This document shows, in pieces, positions 12,217 through 23,078 of a stretch of 64,000 nt of DNA. The stretch is taken from assembly GCA_016490735.1 (NCBI GenBank), contig JAEMWC010000138.1:1022501-1086500 (forward strand), given 5' to 3'. Each line of letters begins with the position of its first letter. Position 1 is the stretch's first letter. The position numbers and the translations under genes are program-made. Source of the stretch: Pachyseris speciosa (Eukaryota > Cnidaria > Anthozoa > Scleractinia > Pachyseridae). The notes below the pieces were generated by a model, which was not told the DNA's origin, ran no database searches, and worked only from the letters and a program-made list of their open reading frames with translations.

Positions 12217-13101
12217 TTAATTGAATGAAAAGCGCTCGTTGATACCGTGGGGATTAAGTGTGCCAATTTGAAAGATCAGTTTTTGCTCGAGGTTTTTACG
12301 GCTTTCCGTGGTACCTTGATGTAGGGAAAGGCCAGAGATCGACATGTGTTGTTTACAATGGTTAGGGAGATTAAAATGCCGAGCGACAGGTTTGGATGCG
12401 TCTTTGTCATCTTTCTCAACATCACGAAGATGTTCTCGAAATCGGTCACCTAGTCGTTTTCCTGTTTCGCCGATGTATAACTTTTTGCATAATGTGCAGG
12501 TTATGCAAAAGATAACATTTGCGGAGGTACACGTGAAACGATCAGTGATCTTAACAGATCGCTTAGGGCCCGATATTTTGTCAGTGTTTTGAATGAAAGG
12601 ACAAGTTTTGTATCGCGAGCGCGCGCATTTAAAAGTGCCAGGTTGTTCAGTTGTTTTGAAAGCGCTTTTAACTAGAAAGTTACCTACATTTTTGTCGCGT
12701 TTGAATGAAATCAGTGGTGGTTCCGAAAAGATTCTAGCAGTTTCTGGATCATTTTGCAGTATCTTAAAGTTATTAAGAATGATGGCTTTAACTGGGTTAT
12801 TATGCGGGTGAAATGTGAGGGTGAATGGAATTCTGTCATTCTTTTCCTTTTGTGACGTCTGTAGTGCTGACTGTTGATCAATCTGCTGAGCGCGGTGATG
12901 CAGGCCCGATTGAACCACAGAATCAGGATAGCCACGTTTCTCGAAAAAATGGCACATTTTCTCTGATTTGTTGGAAAAATCAGAGTCATCACTACATAGA
13001 CGTCGAAGTCTAAGAAATTGAGAATAGGGAATGGCGTTTTTGACATGAGATGGATGTGAAGAATGTGAAAATCGGTGGGTTTGTAGTGCACACTGGTACA
13101 T
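12217..13101 (-). pseudogene. Penelope-like GIY-YIG endonuclease region, left copy
   Basis: The 294-codon frame covers the linker and the GIY-YIG endonuclease of a Penelope-like element, which nicks target DNA for reverse transcription. Visible are a cysteine pair (CITCTLCKK) just before the nuclease core KLYIGETGKRLGDRFREH, and the downstream glutamate helix (NLEQKLIF). The C-terminus ends at INERFSFN. Residues 1 to about 13 are out of frame with the family: upstream RT sequence reads in another frame, so a frameshift near 13060 separates the two domains. The right copy at 13518-14363 is almost identical. Without a complete RT it cannot move by itself. Confidence 0.8.
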
Positions 13102-13297
13102 AAACCGTTGCCGCTGATAAAAACTTTGATATCAAGAAAGGCAAGGGAAGTTTCCGAAATTTCCCAGGTATATTTTAGAGCCGGATGAAAGGAATTAACG
13201 GCGGTTATAAATTGATTGATTTCCTCCTTGCTAGACGAAATTGCGACGATACAGTCGTCAATGTAGCGACCGTAGAGTTCAGGTTTAGGACCGTTGT
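13065..13297 (-). pseudogene. Penelope-like reverse transcriptase fragment
   Basis: Minus-strand translation gives the RT catalytic segment GRYIDDCIVAI, with the YxDD pair of catalytic aspartates, then a thumb-like stretch that includes SLAFLDIKVFI and HYKPTD. The 5' part of the RT is absent: sequence before 13305 on this strand is the unrelated spacer. Downstream the frame breaks and the endonuclease continues in another frame. The right-hand copy lacks this segment. Confidence 0.75.
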
Positions 13298-13517
13298 GTT
13301 GTGTTCTTCAAACTCGGAACGACACGGTTACGGAAAAGGAGATACAAACTTTATTTCACAACGAACAAAGTTGAAACACTAACACACACAGAGAGAGACT
13401 TGAAATTTACAAGCGCGCGAACTTATATAACACGAATATTAATTACTTTCATGAAACTTCTGAGTTACGTAACCCCCACGGGGTTAATCAACACTACACG
13501 TTGTACTGATTGAAGAA

Positions 13518-14363
13518 TTGGTACTCGACGTAACCTACAAAAAGATTAGCGTAGCTAGGTCCCATTTTCTTAGACTTCGTCTATGTAGTGATGACTCTGA
13601 TTTTTCCAACAAATCAGAGAAAATGTGCCATTTTTTCGAGAAACGTGGCTATCCTGATTCTGTGGTTCAATCGGGCCTGCATCACCGCGCTCAGCAGATT
13701 GATCAACAGTCAGCACTACAGACGTCACAAAAGGAAAAGAATGACAGAATTCCATTCACCCTCACATTTCATCCGCATAATAACCCAGTTAAAGCCATCA
13801 TTCTTAATAACTTTAAGATACTGCAAAATGATCCAGAAACTGCTAGAATCTTTTCGGAACCACCACTGATTTCATTCAAACGCGACAAAAATGTAGGTAA
13901 CTTTCTAGTTAAAAGCACTTTCAAAACAACTGAACAACCTGGCACTTTTAAATGCGCGCGCTCGCGATACAAAACTTGTCCTTTCATTCAAAACACTGAC
14001 AAAATATCGGGCCCTAAGCGATCTGTTAAGATCACTGATCGTTTCACGTGTACCTCCGCAAATGTTATCTTTTGCATAACCTGCACATTATGCAAAAAGT
14101 TATATATCGGCGAAACAGGAAAACGACTAGGTGACCGATTTCGAGAACATCTTCGTGATGTTGAGAAAGATGACAAAGACGCATCCAAACCTGTCGCTCG
14201 GCATTTTAATCTCCCTAACCATTGTAAACAACACATGTCGATCTCTGGCCTTTCCCTACATCAAGGTACCACGGAAAGCCGTAAAAACCTCGAGCAAAAA
14301 CTGATCTTTCAAATTGGCACACTTAATCCCCACGGTATCAACGAGCGCTTTTCATTCAATTAA
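13518..14363 (+). pseudogene. Penelope-like GIY-YIG endonuclease region, right copy
   Basis: A 281-codon frame, near-identical to the left copy from residue 18 on (FLRLRLCSDDSDF). It keeps the cysteine pair, the YIGET core with R and EH residues, and the terminal glutamate helix. The first 17 residues come from the spacer and are not part of the element. It is 5'-truncated at about 13566, so the RT is missing. The endonuclease domain itself is uninterrupted. Confidence 0.8.
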
Positions 14364-14450
14364 TTTATTCCTGTTTTTCACGTGACCATGTTACCACCAA
14401 TAGCGTAGCTCCATTTTCTGTATATAAACCATACACAACCCACAATTCCT

Positions 14451-14500
14451 CGATTCGCTCCGACGAAGGGCTAACGCTCGAAACGTCAGCTAATCGAATC
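14451..14500 (+). ncRNA. Hammerhead-ribozyme-like motif of the Penelope element (right copy)
   Basis: The core CCGACGA (family CUGANGA with one U-to-C change at the second position) is followed by stem II GGGC/GCTC with loop TAAC, then GAAAC and the cleavage triplet GTC. Stem I forms from GCT just before the core and AGC just after GTC, extended by GATTC/GAATC. Stem III is minimal (ACGT), as in dimer-active hammerheads. Penelope-like elements are known to carry such ribozymes in their terminal repeats. The U-to-C change may reduce activity. Confidence 0.65.
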
Positions 14501-14501
14501 C

Positions 14502-14532
<31 letters not shown>

Positions 14533-14564
14533 CGTTGATAAACCAAATTTTCGTGTTTCACTCC

Positions 14565-14610
<46 letters not shown>

Positions 14611-15785
14611 TTCATATTTTATATTGACCGATTTAAATATCATTGATTGGCAATAGCGTCCATTCTAATATGCCTCCGACTTGGAAAGCTCCTTCAGACA
14701 TTTCAGCAGTCATGAGTAATTTGCGATCTCGTCTTCGATAAGAATTCAACGTGTGCCTGTGTTAGTTTAAGCAATAAAGTCGATCATATCTTTCTCCCAA
14801 AATGGATATGTTGCATGTCTAAATACAGGGGTTTTTTTTTGATAGAAAAGCTCTGCTGGTTACTTTGTTTATGTTGATTCACTGTAGCGATTGCGACGTT
14901 GTGTGTTGTGTCAAACATAAGATCTAAGCTTTAACCTGATATGCAACAACATCATGCGACGGGGGATTCAATTTAATGCTGAATTTTCCAATCCTTTGCT
15001 CAAACGAATTAGTTGCTTTTGGTCCTTGTATAATGCGCCTGAGGATAGGGAATGTCTCATTTCCTTGCTTACGGTCGCAGGAAATTTATTTCCAAACACT
15101 CGGTGGCCATAGCCAGCCTCGTTCCCAGGGTCTCATTCCCGCCCCCTGGAAGAGCCATGATCCCGACTAGTTATCCTCAAGCCGTTCACAGCTTTTGTTT
15201 TGCCTTTCAGCCGTCGCACTAGCCGTAGCCTTGTAATTTTGTTTTGGCGTCTGAGGATTTATCAGAATTTATCTCACATGTTTAGTTTTGTTATATAAAC
15301 ATATGCTTTTTGCGTTGTTTTCTCTACTCAAGCCTTGCCCTTCAGTGCTAGTGGCATCGAAATAACTTGTTTTGATTATTAAGACACTCATTATTCCCTG
15401 CTGCATTCTTCCTTCGGGTGGATAGGAAGAGCAATTTCATTATTGTTTTTAAGATACCAGAGTGCAATTTTCGTCGATTTCCATCTTTTGTTCTCGCAGC
15501 TTGTGTACTTAATAGTATTGGCTTTCAGCTTTCCAACTCCACAAAAGTATATTCAAGAGGATAGGACGAAAATCATCCGCTTTACAATCTTCACATGCTC
15601 TGATCGACACCTTTCATATTCACTCCTCGATACATAAACAGTCGAGAAACAATCTACGCATTTCCACTACCCCCTGAAACTTGCAAACCTTGAGCAAAGA
15701 AGACTGTGGGGACAAATACAATACTTACCAGGGGAGGGACAGACAAATTGTTTCATCTAAGTTTAATGAATAAATTAATCAGAAT

Positions 15786-15803
15786 CGAGTGAGTGAGTGA
15801 GTG
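15786..15803 (+). repeat. (GAGT)n microsatellite
   Basis: Short GAGT run; expanded in unit B at 54785-54812. From 14630 to 15980 the sequence is shared with unit B and I find no exon. Confidence 0.85.
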
Positions 15804-15984
15804 ATATCAGAGTGCCTCCTATACCTGGTGGCATGTACGTCATCCATGAGCTAAAAATTTGTCAAAAATATTGGCGAAATGCTGGCAGATCCAATATTTG
15901 CAAAAGCTAAAGATTCATAGTGGACCTTTAAAAAACTCCTAAATAAACGAATGACCTTCAACTAATGCCAGGGCACCGCAATGC

Positions 15985-16255
15985 CCTAAATACCCTTTGA
16001 GCCCCCCTCCCCCGGGGAGGGGTACTCCCTATAATGGCCTATACGGGGAGGCTCCGCTCGTAAGGGGTACCGTTTTCACGCTTCAGGTATATGAAAGGGT
16101 AGGGATTTCACGCGTCGAAGTACTTGAAAGGGCAGGGAAACCTGTCCTTTAGATATTTAAAAGGGCCTTTCATTAAAGTATTTCGATATTTTCTCTTGAG
16201 CCTCCTCGTATTACAATTTTTTGGGTGCCCCCTCCCCCTCCTGGGTTTGAGCCAG
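15985..16255. mobile_element. MITE-like repeat with GGGGTACTCCC ends and GAAAGGGTA units
   Basis: It begins in CCCCTCCCCCGGGGAGGGGT and holds repeated TATATGAAAGGGTA-type motifs. Unit B has a longer version at 55000-55410, ending in GTACCCCCCGGG. This fits a non-autonomous element with C/G-rich inverted ends; the copy in A is internally shortened. Confidence 0.55.
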
Positions 16256-16662
16256 AAACAAACCATGGAAAATCGATGGCATGCCCTATAGAAACTAACA
16301 GTCTGTTAACTGACCTTGATCACTGGGCACTGATTCACTCTACGTGAAGCCCAAGACTTCATATGCTACGCCTTTTAATTTGTTTGCCGGCCACATTTTG
16401 AACACTTAGCGACTTCATTTTTATTACACGGAGGGGAAAATCGTTTCTAAATTAATAGTTTCCCGGTGAGACGTTCATAATTACAGATTTTAATGAAAAA
16501 TTAAAGTCAACAACTTTTGTGGTGCAAGGTTTTTATTTTGTATGGAAAGTTGTATATTTGCATGAGCTTCTCAGTAAAGTAACATTTATTATTTTACTAT
16601 TGCCACTGAAATGGTCCAAACAATATTAGTAGCATTAACAGTTCTCAGTTCTCTTTTTCCAG

Positions 16663-18101
16663 CTCCTGCAGCTCCTGCAGCTCCTCCAGTAGCGACCGTA
16701 CCTGCTGCTTTGTTCCGAGCCACTTGTGGCCACTGTGCAGGGATCTTCGTGGTATGTTGAAATGGCTTTTTGTGTTGTGGTCTTGCTCGCTATGTTCGTT
16801 AACTTTTCAGTTTTTCCTCCTCAGTTTCGCACCAAGGGCGTTTTGACAAGATGTCCACACTGCAGAAGAACGTGAGTAAATGAGGTGCACATAATAATAC
16901 AGCATTGCAGCTAGGTTGCGTTCATTTAGATTAACTCGACTGAACTAACTCCGTCTTCCTTTAGGTGAAAAACACTGTAATGAGATTAGTGGGTTAGATA
17001 TTCCTTGTTATTTTGAAGACTTTTAAGTCTTTAACAATGCACTCAGGACTAAAATTATTTTCTCCTCATTCGTTCATTAATTTTGCAAGTTGACCCTTTA
17101 TTTCTAAGAGGTATGACAATCAAATCAGTTTCTTCGCACAACTGAATGTTCAACATACATAGTATAATTATGCAGAAAGGCCATGCACAAACATCGTCCA
17201 AATGCGCGAGAAAAGAACTTTCCCGGCTCGGTTTCTAACAAATTCTCCCAACTGCAAATACATTAAATGAATGAAGATCAGTTCAGAGAATTGGTATATC
17301 GGACTAGTACAGGTCTGTGACCGTGATGAGTTCATTTCAGATCCGCTGTGGGGCGTGATTATGCCAAGAATCGTGCCATGATATTTGCCATCATTGGGTT
17401 CATCTTCCTGGCAGCAGGTGTTGGGGTGACTGTTGGCACATATGAGCTTGCCAGGAAAAGTGGAGGTAAAGAAAACTAATAGTAGTCCATTTTTGAGCCT
17501 TATGGTCCACATAGAGCTGTTCTCTCTAACACTGTAACTTCGAGATTACTTCCTCGACTTATCTTAGCATTCAGAGCATGAATCTTGGCCGAATAAAAGG
17601 CAGTTGTGATTATTTTGCAGGCTGAATGTGTTCTTATGTATAAATTATGGTACTTTTTTGACAAATTTCAGCCTGAGTGTTCTTAATCCACTAATTGTTC
17701 TTTTATGCGGGTTTTTACTGTACATGTATACATATACAGGTAATACCGGGATTTGAAAGTCACTGAATGGCATACGCATGGTGGAAAAAATGTGATGGTG
17801 CAGGTATGAGTGAGGCCTGACCAGTTAATGAAAGATGTATTGCTAATCAGTGACACATCGATACATGGAAAAAGCTGTGGAGACAGAGTACAAACTCACT
17901 CTTGCAGCAGTATGTGGATTATCGGTGTCTAACCTCTTGTACATGGTCACCCTTTTGTATCCCATCATCTGATCAGTCTCCTTATTCTCTCTAGGCATTT
18001 ATGTGGTGTGGATCGGCGCATTTATTGGTGGCATTCTTAACCTGATAAGAAGCTGCTACTACTGTGCCATGACAGTCAGCTCAATTGAAGGAGAACCATG
18101 A
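16663..18101 (+). CDS. PIP4P/TMEM55-like membrane protein, last four exons, copy A
   Basis: Exons 16663-16751, 16825-16871, 17341-17465 and 17995-18101 have consensus AG/GT borders and read in one frame to TGA. Family members (type 1 and 2 phosphatidylinositol 4,5-bisphosphate 4-phosphatases) sit in late endosome and lysosome membranes. Matching features, numbered with exon 1 included: an Ala/Pro stretch (29-44), a zinc-ribbon-like pair TCGHC (49-53) and RCPHCRR (67-73), then SAVG, a first membrane helix (about 87-107) ending GVGVTVGT, a second (about 117-135), and the family end motif LIRSCYY. The upstream cysteine-rich part with the CX5R motif, proposed as catalytic, is not found here. Phosphatase activity is therefore doubtful, and a structural or regulatory role is possible. 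A conserved AATAAA lies at 18521. Confidence 0.85.
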
Positions 18102-18545
18102 ACAAATGGACATCATTGAGGATCTAAGCAAGAGCATGCCAGTGCATGCTCTTTTTACTGTAACTTACACCCATGTACTGTGTATGTAAGATTGGTAAAC
18201 ATCAGTGCACTACTTTCATCCACAAAGGTTCAAAGTGGGGAATATTCTCTGCAGGGACTGCGAATGGTCTGTCAAATTTTGTCGTTCCTATGGTCAAGAT
18301 ATTCTACATGTACCTAAATTCATGTTGGAGTCTCCATTTCTTTGCCAAGACTAAGAGAGTAACTTAGTTTGAAACCAATTTACCACCCCTGTGTAGTTAA
18401 TTGAGTTTCTGTCTCTTAATTGTATATCTTTTTAGCCTTTGTGGAGTTGAGAGTTGATACACTACGAACAGTTTCTCTTTCCTCGTTTGATGGAAAACAA
18501 GAAATGGTTGTTTGCAGTCTAATAAATAGACAAAATGTTAGAATT
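18102..18545 (+). other. Probable 3' UTR of copy A
   Basis: Sequence after the stop codon is shared with unit B. The first AATAAA, at 18521-18526, is conserved in B (57652-57657). Copy A has about 45 bp around 18130-18180 that B lacks. From 18545 to 19690 sequence is shared with B without a convincing exon. Confidence 0.5.
18521..18526 (+). promoter_or_regulatory. Polyadenylation signal candidate
   Basis: AATAAA about 420 bp after the stop codon of the PIP4P-like gene, conserved in both copies. Confidence 0.45.
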
Positions 18546-21042
18546 CTATAGTATATCATAAACACAAAAAATAATTGCTAAATACACTTTTTTAAGTTTC
18601 TGGTTTAATGTTTTTCACAAAGGATTTGATTTGAAAAATTTCCAGTTGAAAATGATGTATGTAATGTGATTCAGCTTGGAAGTATAATAAGGTTTAAGAT
18701 CAATCAAATCATTATTAATTTTCAATATTGTTGGAGTAGGTGGTCTGAAAGTTGCTTTTAAATTTTGTAGAACACTATCCCAGGTACACGTACAGTGGTC
18801 TTTGGAAAAGCGACAAATGTCAGAATTACAGGTAGTAATGTTCAACCACAAAACATAGTTTGGAAAATGAGTGAGTTTTAGCGCTGGAGGACTCTGTGTT
18901 TAGCCTGTTAATATTTACGTTTTTACAATCTGCTCACAGGAAGGGCAGGAAGGGCATGTTTTGTGATTATTTTCATGTCAAGGCAGTGTTGGACTTGGTA
19001 ACGTTTGCAACTTGTACCACAATTATTGTTGTTTGTTAGTGTCATAAAAATAACAATAAAAATTAATGACTTGTTCAAAGCTGTTCAGGTGATAAATTGC
19101 ATATATAATTTTTTTCACACCACTATTGTGTGCATGGCTTTGTTGTAGAATATGATTGGAATGTTATGGTTAGCTTGCTGGTCATGCCATTTCTTGCCTC
19201 CCATGCAGACCTCCACTCCAGGAAAGATTGCATGATGAGACAAAAGGTCTGTGTAGGAGGCTAGCCCATTTCAAAATATTGAGCCTGGTTACCACAATTC
19301 TGAGATCTCACACATGATTGCAAATCACAAGCGGTACTGTGATCATAATCGTGGAAGCAAACTTCTAGTCGCTTGCAGTTGCAGATGATTGGTTAATAGG
19401 TAATCCCCTACAAAGCTGTACCACACTTTCAAGATGTGAATTATCATCGCATCTTTATTTTTTCAGGCTTTATTAGTGTTCGTAACTGCAATGATGATTC
19501 ACATCTTCATTCTTTAATCCTCAGTTCAAATATATGATTTTCATATATTCATTCTCATGAACCGCACTTTGTTAAGTGTGATTTTGCAAATCATGTGGAT
19601 TGAAACAACCTTTCCGGTAGATCAATAAAACAACATGATTGTTTTGAAGTATTTGACATCCTTTTGAAGGGAAGATTTTAAATAATTTTTCCAACAAATG
19701 GATTGATGTTGGTTGCAGTTACCCACTGTATAAACTTGTATCCCATGCAATTAGTAAGTGTTTGTTTGTTGTATATAAAAATAGGTACCCAGTAGGGTAC
19801 ACGAGTCTAGTGCTTCAAACTGATGATATTTGTGACTGATTTCACATGACATACCAAGGGTTGGAAACAAATGGAACCTGACATGGACACCATTCTGTAG
19901 GGGCATTAGGGTACAACTTGGAGGAGGGGGACAGGGCTGGGAAATGGGAGTGTGGTTCATGGCAATTTCAAAATACTTCAAATAGGCCATGCATTTCACT
20001 TGGGGGAGGAGGGGTCTCACTTTTTCTAAAAATAAATGGAGAATTTCAGCATTATGTTTAGTCTGTGCCCAACGTGCGTGCAATTTTGAGAGACAATTTT
20101 GAAGAACAACGTGCAAAATCCTACAATCTTGTGCTGAAACGCGAGGCCGGGCTTATGAAACTGAGATCACACAATAAAAATGAAAAATATTTCTTTCAAA
20201 CGTCAAGTTGGTGACATTACCAAGTTTTTATCATAAGCAACAAGTTAAAAAACGTTCAACAACCAGATAGTTTGTCACGTAACTTGTGAATAAAATATAT
20301 TAAACTGATCAATGTTGACTTTAGGTATGATTTTAATATCTTAATTCATACCAAGAAACGAATAACCAAACAAGGATAACAATTTAGTACTGCAGGTGCT
20401 AGTTATCTCACATGAGACTAAGTATTGTGCACTCTCATTGACAAAAATATAGAAATTTGATGTAACACTGTGTCAACTCTTAAGGTGTACATAGCAATGA
20501 AAACTGACTGTCTCAGTCAGCAAAAAACTGCACAATTCTTACAGTTTTAGCTACAAGCATCTGTGGAACTGACTATAAACATGTTTACGTTCGTGTGAAC
20601 ATTCAATTTGTCTTCGACAGAGCGATTAATGTCAGCCTCAAAAGAGGGTTTATTGTTCTCAAAGGAGCAAACTCGGTTTAACAGGGTGCAGAGGAGTTTT
20701 GTTCGGTCGTACACGACAAAGTCTCACCTTGTTAATTCCAAAATATGTTTACTTTGTACGATAAAGATTGTCGAAATGAAATCGTTCTGATTTGTGAATG
20801 TTTAAAGTACTGTGGGCGCTCACGGTTACAAAAGGTTGGCTTACAGTACAAGAAGAGTAAGGTAGGCTCAATTTTTCGATTCCCTGTAACTAACACGAAA
20901 TTCAATGAAAAGGCCTCATTTTTCGTATATGGTTTGGAATTTTTCACTTTTTAGCCAAATTGAACAAGAATTCTGTTGAAACGGTCAGAAAACTAACATT
21001 TTTGGCAAAGGAGATTTACGGCCTCATCACACCGCTTTTAGT

Positions 21043-21120
21043 GTGTTGTGACCTCGAAGAATAAACGTGTTGGAAGTACTCGCTGGCGGTCTCTATTTGT
21101 GTTTCGGGGTTCTACAGTAA
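21043..21120 (+). repeat. LTR-like segment, 5' side
   Basis: GTTGTGACCTCG-AGAATAAACGTGTTG with the following CTATTTGTGT recurs at 23306-23375, on the other side of the Gag fragment, and at 44327 and 44923 in the sister element. The pair with an AATAAA-containing core looks like the R-U5 parts of two LTRs. Confidence 0.45.
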
Positions 21121-21219
21121 GCGACAATTAAGGATCGTTCTTTTTCACTCGCGGTTTCATGGAGGTATTTGTCGAGATTTTTCTCTTTTCAACGGCGGTT
21201 CAGTATAAGCGGCGGCGAG

Positions 21220-21480
21220 ATGAGCGGAGCTAACGCTAGTGGTTCAACCAGCGAGTCGGGAAGTGTTGGAAGCGTTTCTGTTTCCGTTGGTGTCGGCTCA
21301 TTAGAAGCACTGGTTTCGCAGACACTTGATGACTACTTCGTTCCAGAGGCAAACGTCCCGTTTGAGAGGCACATGTTCCTGCAGATTGCACAGGAAATCA
21401 GTGAAACCATTGATCAGTTTGTTTGTCGGCTTCGTCAGGAGGGGGTGAATAGGTTCGCGGATCGGCGGATTTGGCAATAA
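21220..21480 (+). pseudogene. Retrotransposon Gag fragment, interrupted, copy A
   Basis: The ATG at 21220 opens a Ser/Gly-rich start followed by the Gag helices FERHMFLQIAQE and DQFVCRLRQ, typical of Ty3-type Gag (Retrotrans_gag) in cnidarians. After LRQ the frame is cut by a 1640-bp MITE and resumes at 23085, where it soon reaches a stop. No zinc knuckle, protease or polymerase follows. The sister copy at 44493-44786 is not interrupted but also ends early. It is a captured or nested fragment rather than a working retroelement. Confidence 0.7.
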
Positions 21481-23078
21481 AAACTACTCGGATTTCGGAT
21501 TTTGAGGATACATTTTGCTGATTGGCGGATTTTGAACGCTCAGCGGATCACGGATTTCTTCAATACTTCAGCGTGGATTATGGATTTTGTTTGTTTTGAA
21601 GTGGGGATCGCGGAATTTAACTTGGCGGTCTGTTTCAATTTTTTTCTGCTTGACCTTAGAACTAGACTAGATTAAGCAAAGGACACAATTTTCTGAAAAA
21701 AAGATCCACCTTTGAGCATAAAACAACGTAATTTGCCCGTAAGATGCCAAATCGAGTACCATTGACTACCATACTGGCCAAAACCGGCCGCGCAGAACCA
21801 TGTCCCTTGTACCTCTTGTGACGTCATCAGATTTGATGCTCATGGACAACTTTTACATGTAGCATGTGTAGGGGGAATGGGTCTTTCGAACCATACCCGA
21901 ATGAGCACGATTCCGTCAAACAGGCCAGAGAAAACACGAAAAAAACCATGTGACGTTGAGCCAAAAATTTGAATGAAAATCTTGTTCCACTACCCACCTG
22001 CACCTCCTTCCATCTAATCCTATGATCCTAAAAGTTTTCCACAAATCGTTTCCCACCGAAAGAAAATGTCCAGTAAGAGAAAAAGAAAGCGAGACAAGAA
22101 AAGCGAAAGGTAGAAGGAGATGGGGCAGTGAAACTTTTCAACCCTATGCATGACCGAACTTGGAAAGCTAATATCATCAGGGACAGAAGGGCGCGAGGAG
22201 CTCCACCAGCAAACAGAGTTTTGGGCAGTTTTGATTCTTTTTGACTGGATTCTGGCCAGAAAATGGCTGGACAAGCTTCAAAAGGTGTTTTTCGGCAAAA
22301 TGCTTGGTAGTTAAAGGGCTAACACATCTTTCACCTACGATGTAATAGGACTCCAGAACTCTAGGACCCCTAGGACCCCAGGATCTCGGCTTCTGGCCAG
22401 CCAAAAAGCCATTGTCCTCACCACCACGTGTACCATAGGCACGGTCAACATGGAGGGTCAGGTCATTGAGACAAAGACCATCGATTTCGTCGCATTTTTT
22501 ACCGAGAAGGTGCCAAAGGCGATAACTTCCTTCATAAAAACAACTTTCGGTGCTGCGTCGATTCCAGCAATTGGAAAAGCGTAGTGAAACTACACGAGCA
22601 TATGAGGTTCAAACGGATTGCTATGTTTTATACTACGAGACTTCTGTTGTCTTGACATTAGATTTCTTTAATGATTACAAAACAGTCTTGGTGGGAATTA
22701 AACCTTAGATTTCGCTATACTGTTTTAAACATGGTAACTTGACGTTTCGAAGACATGTGGGAACCTGTCCTTTGATTGATTCGAAAAGACCTAAAACGTA
22801 ACCCAAATACAAAAATGCACGCTGCTCTAATGACATCAGGTTTCAAATGTCAGCAGCAAACATTTTAATCTTAGAGCGATGGGGACGCGCGCAAGCACGA
22901 GGATGTCTTTCCTTTCTTTGTTTCGCGTCTCGCGCTCGCGTGTAACACTTCGCGATGTGCCTAGTTGGCTTTCTTGTCGGTGCGGATTCGGATTTTTGTA
23001 AAAATATCTGCGGAGTGTCGGATTTTGCGAAAAATTAGCACGGATCGACGGATTTGCTGACCCCTATTCAGTCCCCTC
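21439..23078. mobile_element. 1.64-kb non-autonomous DNA transposon inside the Gag fragment
   Basis: Ends GAGGGGGTGAATAGG and CCTATTCAGTCCCCTC are inverted repeats. The insertion is flanked by CGTCAG (21433-21438 and 23079-23084), and the uninterrupted Gag sequence in unit B confirms the empty site. Both subterminal regions are packed with CGGATTT motifs, likely transposase-binding sites. No long ORF is present. Confidence 0.8.

Larger units (their letters stand above)
12029..14612. mobile_element. Penelope-like retroelement pair, head to head
   Basis: Two 5'-truncated copies of one Penelope-like element lie in opposite orientation with their 3' ends outward: minus copy 12029-13305 and plus copy 13566-14612. 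They are separated by about 260 bp of unrelated sequence. The near-identical shared part is about 980 bp. The whole insertion is flanked by a perfect 13-bp target duplication, CATATTTTATATT (12016-12028 and 14613-14625), and unit B has the empty site near 53352. The insertion therefore followed the segmental duplication, or was lost from B. A 60-bp 3' tail is present only on the right copy. Confidence 0.85.
10769..14629. mobile_element. TIR element with GGACTGCGG subterminal repeats, split by a Penelope insertion
   Basis: The left end GGTCAGCATAAAAGTTGGAC pairs with a right end that reads GTCCATATTTTATATTGACC. Both ends carry tandem GCGGACTG / CAGTCCGC motifs (10795-10900 and 11935-12015). 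The right end is interrupted by the Penelope-like insertion at 12029-14612. Unit B keeps the uninterrupted right end near 53290-53371. No transposase is visible, so it is non-autonomous. Confidence 0.55.

Noticed and set aside
14870..14935. Cysteine-rich reading (CSDCDVVCC) upstream of the PIP4P-like exons
   Set aside because: No acceptor or donor around it, and one cysteine-coding context changes in unit B; not a credible exon.
17168..17512. Minus-strand 114-codon frame, also at 56329-56673
   Set aside because: Antisense shadow of the well-supported exon 17341-17465 and its introns.
18615..18851. Minus-strand frame of 78 codons, also open in unit B (57748-57978)
   Set aside because: It lies antisense to the 3' flank of the PIP4P-like gene. 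The visible differences between copies change residues, and no family signature is seen. It is probably open by chance.
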